Positions 1-8,736 of a stretch of DNA of 64,000 nt are shown here, piece by piece; the first letter of the stretch is position 1, and the number at the start of each line of letters is the position of its first letter. The translations under genes and the position numbers were made by a program. The notes beneath the pieces were generated by a model that was not told the origin of the DNA, did no database searches, and saw nothing but the letters and a program-made list of their open reading frames with translations. Source of the stretch: Punctularia strigosozonata HHB-11173 SS5 (taxonomy: Eukaryota > Basidiomycota > Agaricomycetes > Corticiales > Punctulariaceae); assembly GCF_000264995.1 (NCBI RefSeq), contig NW_006767435.1, positions 1,113,523-1,177,522 of the forward strand, given 5' to 3'.

Positions 1-554
1 TCCTCGCCGTCCTTCGACAAGATTCGCGCCTTTCCCGGAGCTCCCAAGAACAACATTCTGAAACAAGCGCCATCGCACTTCGATACGGCTCTCATACATG
101 TTCCGGCCATAGCAGATGGCAGCACATCCGAGAATGTCGTTGCTGGTACGTCAGATTTGGCCCATTTATATATGTGAAGCTGCATAACAATACATCAGGA
201 TTGCAAGCCGCACAAGTACATGCTATCTTTGACTTACCGCAGTACTTCATCCGGTCATCCGCAAGAGTCCGGTTGGCTTATATCCAGTGGTTTCGGCCAT
301 TTAATGGTCCGGACGAGCCTAGTGGAATGTTCACAGCAACTCGGGCCATGCGCGGAGGACAGCCTGTGGGCGAAGTCATTCCACTCGACCGTATCGCAGG
401 CTCTTGCCACCTTATCCCTCAATTCGGAACCAAAACGGACACGTCATGGACGCGCGAAGCCGTACTAACACAATGTAAAAGAGTTTACCTTAATCCTTGG
501 ATTAATATTCGTACTTTCTTTCTCTTACGACAGCCTGATGCGCAGCTTCGATAG
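1..554 (+). CDS. C-terminal fragment of a transposon-associated protein (Plavaka/KDZ-like)
   Basis: The 5' end lies outside the window. Reading is open from base 1 to a GTACGT donor at 146, and a likely acceptor at 207 rejoins the frame (codons around the junction read V-A-A-A-Q-V-H-A). The second exon runs to a stop at 554. The order DTALIHV, then AQVHAIFDLPQYF, then LAYIQWFRPF, then CHLIPQFG and finally SWT...LNPWI resembles the C-terminal tail of proteins that accompany Plavaka/KDZ-type DNA transposons in Agaricomycetes, usually read as DTALV, QVRVIF, LAYVEWF and HLIPxFG. This is recognised from memory of the family, not from a search. No transposase catalytic domain is inside the window. 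It could equally be a host paralogue of that tail. Confidence 0.45.
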   Translation, partial: LAVLRQDSRLSRSSQEQHSETSAIALRYGSHTCSGHSRWQHIRECRCWYVRFGPFIYVKLHNNTSGLQAAQVHAIFDLPQYFIRSSARVRLAYIQWFRPFNGPDEPSGMFTATRAMRGGQPVGEVIPLDRIAGSCHLIPQFGTKTDTSWTREAVLTQCKRVYLNPWINIRTFFLLRQPDAQLR

Positions 555-689
555 CCTTCAAATACTGTTACATAGCAAGCAGAATATATGTACACGAGAA
601 AAACCGGCGCACAATGATGAAAAACTCCCACAGCCGTGTTGAGGCTTGCACGTCGGTTGTGATCCTCTGATGTACACGATCAAAGGCGA

Positions 690-905
690 GTTGCTGCGCC
701 CGTGTTGTCGATGATGAGGTGCTACGTCCGCCGAGCCGCTGCGCTTGCGTTGTCGATGACAAGCCGCTGTGCTGCTGCTGTGCCCGCCTAGTCGATGGCG
801 AGCCCCTGCACCGGTATTGTTGATGGCTAGCCATGGTGATCCCCCGCCCCTGTGTTGTCGATGGCATGCCCCCGCGCCGGCGTTGTCGATGGCAAGCTGC
901 TGCGA
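690..905. repeat. Degenerate GC-rich minisatellite with core TTGTCGATGgcaagcc
   Basis: The core GTTGTCGATG or a one-base variant (GTTGATGG, AGTCGATGG) recurs about six times at intervals of roughly 28-45 bases. Each core is followed by GCAAGC/GCGAGC/GCATGC and a C-rich spacer such as CCGCTGC or CCCCCGC. Units are imperfect, so the array is old or unstable. It has no coding sense that I can recognise on either strand. Confidence 0.6.
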
Positions 906-1136
906 GTCTCTATATAAGCGGCTTTGAGGGCGAGTGTGTCAGGGAGAGTTGCCAATGTGACGTACAGAGGTGCGCGCCCAGCGCAAGCCCATACGTCATG
1001 GCCTATGATGTGGCCGGTCTTCTTCGTGGGCGGATGTGAGGACGCCAGCGCCATTCATGCTGAGCGTCGCCTTCAAAAAGCGGACGGCGGTAAGGTACGT
1101 GTGGGAATGGAGCAACAGCAGCGAGAGAAATTCAAG

Positions 1137-1160
1137 CAGATGTGGCATTTGCCACATCTG
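1137..1160. repeat. Perfect 11-base inverted repeat with 2-base loop
   Basis: CAGATGTGGCA is followed by TT and then its exact reverse complement TGCCACATCTG. It could form a short hairpin or be a dyad binding site. It is not near an identifiable gene start. Confidence 0.7.
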
Positions 1161-2171
1161 AGGACTTAGTCGCGAGACGCACGCGACCTCCTACGACCTC
1201 CGGAAGCACACGCACTACCTCGGGCGTCTCCCAGTGACTCAAAGGAGGTCACGTGAGGCACGCGGCTGCCTCCTGGGTTGAGGCAATTTCCAGATGTTCT
1301 GCCGAGCTTTATATCCTCTCGGGCAAGTCTAATGGCATCGCGGAACCCGGTGTTGACGGCGTCTTCGATCTCGACGACGGCTCGGAAGCTTCGGCAGAAT
1401 GCAATGGCGCAGCCACGTACAGTTGGCGCGACACATACGTGAATTTGCATTCTTATCGGTGATGACCCATACTCACATTCGATTTTAGATCGGCGGATGA
1501 ACATTGCGACGGAGTCTATGCATATGTATAGACGATATCATGGCCATTGGTTTTGGAAGGTCCCGTCGAACACCAACTTCGTGTCTCCAGGCTCGCCACG
1601 CGTTCACCTCATGGAGCCTACAAACCGCTACCCGGTGTACTTCTGGTATATATACCACCCTGGGACCTGAGCCCCTTCCATCGCCTTTGCGAAGTCCGCC
1701 GCATATGTATAGGCCACACGATGGATATAGACTTTCGAACATTCCGTCGAACATGAACTCTATACCTTCAGGAGCGTCGGTGATATGGCACATCATGTGT
1801 TCACACCACGATGCACAGAGTTTGACCCCCCAGCTTCAACGGTACACAACTACATTTGGTGCCTGCCACTAGCTTCCCTCCGTCCTTTTTTCCACTCACT
1901 CGCTGTATGCACCATCAGGTTCCGCCGCTTTGCCGACCACTATTCCAGCCCATGAAGCTGAAGACGTCTCACACCCCGGAACCATTTGCCTCCTGCGTTT
2001 CCTTGGACGACTCATCGGATCTGCCCGTCGAGTGGCAGAATACGGTCTCTATCACCGTGCCCTGGCGTGGCGTCTCGAACTTTGATTCATCGGACATACA
2101 TAATTTTTGGCTTGTCGCTCCCCATATCAGCCCTCGCCATCCCTATCGCATAGTCTGCACTCGGACACAGC

Positions 2172-4500
2172 ATGTTCGGACCAAGGCCCTGTGCAAGCAT
2201 TGAGGAGGCATACTCCGACGCGGTGCAGCCTGATGAAGCCGCAGCGCAATCGGAGACGACACCGTTCGACATCATCATTGTTGGATCTGGTATGGGGGGC
2301 GGCGTGCTCGCGTCCGACCTCATCGAGAAGAACCTTCAGCTTGTCGCGAGTGCGGGGACCTCTAGGAGAAAGCCTCGAAGGATCCTTGTGATCGAACGGG
2401 GCGGTATCATCTTTCAGTCCCATAGCTTGAATGGCCCTCGTCCCACGCCCAAATCCGCGGAACAGGCCAATGACATCTTTTTCCAACGATTCAAGTGCGA
2501 GTTTGCGGAAGACAAAGAAATGCCTCCCGGATGGCAAGGTGGGGCTATCTTCACCCTAGGAGGCCGAAGCACGGTGTGGGGCTTGTCCATGCCGAGGTGC
2601 GTGCGCGTGCCATTACTTGTGAGTCGGGGCTGATGGAACCGCTGACAGAATAACGCACGAGACACTGGACGCTCACTGGCCCAAAGCGGTTCGTGACGAT
2701 CTGTTCCACCCCGGGGGCTCGTACTATCGAAAAGCGGAAGGGATATTGCGGCTTTCCTACCCCTCCACTTTACCTCTTCATCAGCTCCTCATTGATAAGC
2801 TGAACCTTGGCGTGGATAACGACCCGCCGAAGCAGGGAAGCGCCGCATGGCCTCTTCCCACCACGCACTGGCAGTGGGGGAGAGTTGCCTCTCGCTTCAG
2901 GGACGATCACAACTTCACCTTCGCGGAAGGCGCGTTCAGCACCGCGGACCGCCTTCTAACAACGGCCATGGACAACCATCCACAGAAGGACACTCCCGTC
3001 AACCTTGGTGGCGTAGCCCCTGGCGGCGCCCACATCCTGTTGAATGCACAAGTTCACCGCCTGGAGCCGCAACCTCTCGATCTCGAGAGCGCGGATCGGG
3101 AAAGACGCAGTTTACCTACCGCGCATGTCATCGTGAAGCAGAAAGACAAGGAGGACAACGAGGCAAAGGAGTTCAAGATTCAGGCCAAAAATATCATCCT
3201 ATGTGCTGGCAGCGTCGAGAGCGCTGCCATCCTACTGCGAAGCGTCTCCAAAGGCGATACAGGGCATTACGGCGGCAATTTCACCGAGGAGTTTGGGCAT
3301 CTTACAGAACACGACATGCTCTATGTGACACTGCCGTTTCAATACATGAATGACGTTTACAGAACGGCGCTCGGCGGCATGATGCTACAGACGGACATCA
3401 CGTTTCGTGACCATGGCGGCCATGCGCAGGAGCCCGCACTTGTCACCATTTCTATAGACACAGAGTCCTTCCTTCCTCGCGGATGTCATACTGCCACCCT
3501 ATACCCTCAGCTTGTGATTGTCTTCGTACTGCCAGCTGAGCTGGCAAAGAAAAATTCCGTCAGACTCGAGGAGACTGGACAACATCCGGTTATCAATGTT
3601 GGTTTTGCAGATGTCCCTCATCTCCGGGAGAAGAAGGACGTGATGTTCCGTTTCGCGCTTGCGTCGATGAAGGCGATAGCCACCACACTCGATCTTCAAT
3701 ATCTCGCACAGACGAACGATGATCCTTCCAACCCTATCTTCGATATCATCGAACTTGAACATCTGGATAGTAAAATAAAGCTCAAACAGCTCCCGCCCGG
3801 AACTTACGCGCACGAACTGGGCACGATACCGATGCCTGACAACGCCAACGATGGTGGAATTGTCGACTCCAACCTTAAAATGAAATACGGCTGGAGCAAT
3901 GTCTATGTCTGTGACCTTTCCGTCTTCCCACACTCGCCTGGCGCGAGTCCCTCGCTTACCTTGGCCGCACTGGCGCTCCGCCTTTCTGATAACCTACTTT
4001 CCCCCCGTGAGGTGCCCATCGCGGTCCGGCCCATTCGCGTCCAGAACCTGACGCGGGAGAGTGTCTGGGCGCGCGTTACCTTATCGGAGATCACGTCGGA
4101 AGCGCAGGCCACGGATCCCGACGAGGTCATGATCCCGCCGGGGCATTATTTCGACTGGAAGCGTCAGACGAGGGAGGCGCTGTTCGTCTGTGCCGCGCCA
4201 TCTCCCAACAATGCAATCGACATATCGAGCAAGCGGGACGCATCGCAGCCCAACTTTTCAGTTCAGGCCGTTTGGCCCGGAGCTGTCGCGCATATCGTCG
4301 CTCCGCCCCCGTCGCCGGCTCGTCTGAGGTACCCGCATCCGCGTCGCGAAAGGGCGTCCGGAGGCGTGGACGGCTTGCCCGTAGGCATCGGCCACACACC
4401 GGAGACAGTGCCCATCTCTTATACAGGCATGCCGGGGCTGCGTTCACCTCCTCCGTACCACGGTTACGGTATGTTGAGGTCGCCTCTTGATTCCACATGA
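2172..4500 (+). CDS. GMC-family oxidoreductase (FAD-dependent)
   Basis: Predicted to oxidise an alcohol or sugar-type substrate with FAD; the substrate cannot be read from sequence. Two exons, 2172-2596 and 2649-4500, join across a 52-base intron to give 758 residues. Residues about 33-50 hold the Rossmann dinucleotide-binding motif (FDIIIVGSGMGGG), with an acidic end of the second strand at VIERGG. The FAD signature region GGRSTVWGLSMPR spans the intron. The C-terminal GMC domain ends with HELGTIPMPDNANDGG, then NVYVCDLSVFPHSPGASPS and LTLAALALRLSDN. The ATG at 2172 is the first in frame, about 33 codons before the FAD motif. Family members usually end soon after the LAL helix; this one carries about 165 further residues, proline-rich at the end (RSPPPYHG). 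No signal peptide is evident, which suggests an intracellular enzyme. It converges on the gene at 4934-7330. Confidence 0.85.
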
Positions 4501-4933
4501 CTAATCCTTGCTGTGAAGGGTTAGCTCAAGGCCGGCATGAATGATGCGAAGCATGGTCCGCCTCGGGGCTGAAGCTTTTGACGATATGGAGGTCAATCAC
4601 TGCTTGTACGATAGCGCGCAGGGTGTGAGACTGGTGGTATCAAGGTAGGAGTAAGACAAATCTCAGCGATTGTGGTAACCGCATGTGCGATGAACGGCTA
4701 TATCTTGCGACCATACGACGTCGTTATGATAACTACATGTATCGAAAAAAAGAATGCTCAGAAATTGGCCTTCACCACATATGCATGGCCTGCTCGTCCA
4801 AGAGCTGCATACTTGCCCTCCTCGCGTAAAGAAGGTGCTTAGGCCAAGTAAGTGCGTCGCCGGCGTTGGGAACTGTGTTGCCTCACATGAAGAACAACAC
4901 ATCACATCCCACAAATCCATGGATACGAACGCC
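4501..4933. other. Convergent 3' intergenic region
   Basis: This 433-base stretch separates the stop codons of the GMC gene (+) and the Cdc1/Ted1-like gene (-). No gene was recognised; it should hold both 3' untranslated regions. Confidence 0.5.
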
Positions 4934-7330
4934 CTAGGAAGTCCACCACAACAGGATAATCCATAGCAGTCCTGCGGGCCAGAGCACACCAGCGGTCCTC
5001 CTCATGACCACCCCGAGTATACGCATCGCTCTCCTACGCCTTGAGCCCGCGCTCAACCCATCCGCGGCATCATCGCCGAGGAAAGCAACCAGCCAACCGG
5101 GCAATGCGATCCTTCGCCGCCTGCCGCGGAACTCGAACGTGTAAGCCCACCGCCGGTTCGCGTTCTGGGCCGCCCTCGAGCCGGGCGCGGGGAGGAAATA
5201 AGAGCCGGCGCCCGCGTCCTTTTCCTCGTCGACGTACTCGTCATCTTCGTCGTCGTCGTCCGGCACGTGGTGCGGCGCGCCGTATCCGTTCATCTCGTGC
5301 TGATCGCGCCGGTAGGCAAACTGGGCGGGTGACATCGGATCGTGGTCTTCCTCGTCGTCCTCGACATCGTACGGCGCCCGCGATGCGTTGAATCTCGAGC
5401 TTGCAAGTGGTGTGCCGGGCACGGATGCCGCGCGCAGCGTTGGCGTGCTCAATCCCTCCCCTCCTATGCTAGGCGTCCGTACGCCGGCACCGACGCCGAT
5501 TGGTCTCGGGAGCGGACTGCGTGGTGGTCTTCCGTTCATGCTGACGCTGTTGAGCGCGGGCGAGATGGGGGACCACACTGCCGACTCAGGCATGCGAGCG
5601 CTGAGCATCACCGGGCCGCCGCTCCTCGCCTGCCCGTTGCCCGTCGAGAGTGCCGAATCCAAGCGCAACTTCGGCTTTCCCCTGCCCTTCGAGCTGAGGC
5701 GGTAAATGTGGGCAATGAGGAGCACAAAGAAGGTGAGAAGCGCGAGCGGGGTGTAGGTCCCGCGGATATTGCGCAAGTCGTCGGGGAGGAAGCAGGGCGC
5801 ATCGGCGAAGGTGGGCGAGAGATGAGCGGAGGTAGACGGCGGGGAGAGCGAGAGGAGGTGGATGCCCGGGTGGCGGATGTGCCGGACGGAAGAAAAGGAC
5901 TTGACGGTGACTTCGCGTACGCGGGGGGAGGAGGGGGCGGAAGGCGAGACGTGCGTGTAGTCGCAGTAGTCGCGATCGTCAGCACTGTAGTCGGGTTCCC
6001 GTCAGCCTTTGCGCGCGACAAGGATGAAGAGCAAAAGGGGCATGAGTGGGGTAAGTGAAGGAGACCCAAACCTGAAGATCATGGCAGGCTTGAGGACATT
6101 CAGTATCCACTGCGTCGTTTGCTTGCCGAGAGTGTTTTGATATCCATATCCAACGCCTTTACGAATCCGGCCGCGTTCGCGCAGCGGACCGCATGAGGCA
6201 GACCTGTCATGTCAGGTATATTAGCATTGCGCGCTGTACCAGAACCAACGCATATACGCACTCAGGTCGATGCAATGGGATATGCGAGAACAGTATCACG
6301 GGCTCCTCCGGCCTCGTCACATCTCCGTCTTCTTCCCGCTCCGCGACAGTCTGGATGAGGTCGAGCGCACCGCCGGGGAATGACACCCATTCGTCGAATC
6401 CCTTCTTAGCGGCGACGCGCCGGTAGTCCTCCTCGACTAAGCCTGGCGCGTCGAGGAGAACGAGCGTGTGGTTCGCAACGGACAGGGCTTGGTTCGGAGG
6501 GCCGAAGTGGGACGTATAGAGCCGGCGGGCGTGCTTCGAGAACGTGGGGGAGGGCCCGAGGCTGTGAGACATCTGCGTGAGTTTAATCCGTTTTATGGCT
6601 TGTACAGAACGGGCTTACCCGAGATCGTCGTTTCCGGGTATGTAGTGTACCGGGATGGACTTCGAGGGGAAAGTGACGAGGAACGTTTGGAAATACTGAT
6701 CGTATCTGAGAAACGTCGAAATGATATTCACTAACACGAAGGCAATGAAGGGTAGGCAGTGCTCACTCTTCGTCCGTCATGATCTCTCTCCCCAACATCA
6801 TGTCACCTACATCCACAGTCAGCACGGTCGAGTTTCTAGATACATGTACACTCGACGCACCCATGATGATAACTCTATCCGGCTTCTTCATTCCCAACGC
6901 CGCCTTCCACCTCCGCCTCAGGCTGACGGTGCGCATCCATTCCCAGAACGTCTGCCGCCACGACAGCGAGTTCCCGTATATCACTGGATGGCGCAGCTGC
7001 GGGTCCGCAACAAGCAAGACATGAGTAACCCCGCCCTTCTTCATATCCTTCTCCGTCTTGTCCTCCCCTTTCTCCCATTTCTTCCCTCCCTTCTTCTGCC
7101 GGACATCCGATATCAGCTCTATGCAAGCCACGCAGCTGGAGTGTGCTACTCACGGACGAGTTGAGGCTGGAATCCGGCCATGAGCACGACGAGAGTCGCC
7201 AAAATAAGGAGCCAATTTCCGACCAGAACACAAGCACTAGCCAGGAAAGGCGGAGGGCGGTGACAAGCCTGTCCTGCGCGGCGGTGCGGGTAAGGTGCCG
7301 CAGTCGCCTCCGCAATGTCAACGGGTTCAT
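4934..7330 (-). CDS. CDC1: Cdc1/Ted1/MPPE1-type metallophosphoesterase, GPI-anchor remodelling
   Basis: Family members remove ethanolamine phosphate from GPI-anchor mannoses in the ER/Golgi. Seven exons rebuild exactly in frame (7154-7330, 6861-7095, 6767-6806, 6705-6619, 6561-6262, 6203-6072, 5984-4934), 673 residues. Order: N-terminal membrane segment (LSWLVLVFWSEIGSLFW), CSWPD, metal motifs VLLVADPQL and VIIMGDMM, DEEYDQYFQTF, VHYIPGNDDLGLGPSPTFS, SHIPLHRPE, GVGYGYQN, then SADDRDYCDYTHV. A second membrane segment (TPLALLTFFVLLIAHIYRL) precedes an acidic loop of about 230 residues and a last hydrophobic segment before the stop. Odd points: the GNHD/GNND position reads GNDD, and the usual SGDDHDYC reads SADDRDYC, so candidate metal-binding residues differ. 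Whether it corresponds to yeast Cdc1 or Ted1 cannot be decided here. Confidence 0.85.
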
Positions 7331-8736
7331 CTTCGGGTCCGAAACTCTCGGGGCTAGTAGTGGTGGGCTGGTCAAGGGCTGGTCAATGGCTGGTATAGTT
7401 TGGCCTTCAAGGTTTCCTTCCGCGGTTCTGCAGTTCTTTAGGGGCCAGGGGCGCGAGTCTTGCGAGACCGGGCTAGAAGCGCGCACAGAGTCGAACTCGG
7501 GTCTCGGGAAAGACGTCAGCAGAAATCAGGGTGAAACATGCGGAATTATTCGTATGGCTCGTCGTGGCCGGTGGATGAGAACGAAGCGGAACAGAATAAG
7601 ACTCCATCAATTTGGACGAGGCCGGGTCTGAGCATATGTATGCACTTGTGTAACCGCGAGCGGCGACGTGGCAGGCCTTCGCCCATTCTTCGCCCTGATC
7701 CCGATCCTCGAGATATAATCAATCACGTCTCGGACGGTCATTATGCGGGCACACTAGCCCTTCTGTCTTGGCGGCGGTCCGTCGCCATTCCGGTCGGCGT
7801 CGTCGACAACGCTCAGCGCGACGAGATGGAGCGCAAGTTTGGATCCATATACATATGTCAGTCCGCAGGGTTTGATACGACTGCACCCGCGAATAGTTAC
7901 TTTGAATGTAACACATTTCCTTTCGTATGTTCTTCCTGCCGACTAAACGCGCCGCAGTGATTCATGCCTTGTTTATGTATAGGCAAAGCTTCCGTGATGG
8001 GATCCACGCTGATCGAGAGGGTACGGACGTTGACAAGGTCTTCCAAGAACTTGCGACGCGACTTTGAAAGCAGAATAAATGTGTTCGAACGTATTGCAGG
8101 ACCACTGGGTCAGAACGACGAGCAACATACAGGGCTCAGCATGTGCGTTGATTGCATCTGCAGCGAAGGCGGTACGTTAGTCCAGGAGACGAGTGATGAT
8201 TGCATCGTTCATACAGTCACAGACCTTGCCCTCGTCAGAGCAGTCGCGACCGCCCACGCAGAGGATTCGGATAGCACACATATACCATCGGCACCGCATG
8301 GTCCAGCCCGATTCCGGGCAGCTCCTCCTTTGTTCCTCCTCTACCACTGTTATCCACCGAATCCTCCCCTTCCCTCTTTTCGGCAAGGAAGAAGGCCTGA
8401 CCGACTCCATGCAGCGTGGACTCTGCGATTGTCAGACCAGCGCGACAGCTCCGGCGGTTGGACGCTGTTCCGCCATCGGATGCCCCCTCATCTACGGCGT
8501 GGGTAACTCGTGGTCGGACCCCAACGAAAAAGTGGAACACGGCACCCTGTCCAGCGCCTCATAAACGTCACGATCCCAAACCTCCGCCGACAACAGTGCC
8601 GATTCAGAAGGCCCAGGCAGTGGAATCAGACTTCGTGGATATGGATGTTGGCAATGAACATGAAACTCACCCGGGCGACGCACAGACTATCATAAGTACG
8701 TCCAAACTGAACGTCCTGAGCGTCGCGATACTCATC
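7331..8736. other. Intergenic region between divergent genes, no gene recognised
   Basis: This 1.4-kb stretch lies between the start of the Cdc1/Ted1-like gene (-) and the acyltransferase start (+). Several frames stay open for 60-180 codons, including one on the minus strand at 8235-8540, but none shows a recognisable domain, a good start context with splice sites, or similarity to its neighbours. It should contain both promoters. Confidence 0.45.

Larger units (their letters stand above)
555..2171. other. Gene-poor stretch upstream of the GMC gene
   Basis: No open frame here has recognisable protein content. It contains a degenerate minisatellite (about 690-905), a perfect 11-base inverted repeat (1137-1160), a palindromic TA-rich site GGTATATATACC (about 1645-1656), and two diverged copies of a roughly 55-base segment beginning GCATATGTATAG (about 1519-1575 and 1702-1757). 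Promoter elements of the GMC gene probably lie in the last 500 bases, but none is clear enough to call. Confidence 0.5.

Noticed and set aside
1856-2203. Upstream extension of the GMC gene
   Set aside because: The frame differs from that of the GMC exon and the translation shows no signal or domain; the ATG at 2172 suffices.
8235-8540. Small minus-strand gene upstream of the acyltransferase
   Set aside because: The 101-codon frame has no conserved features and no start context or splice partners that stand out.
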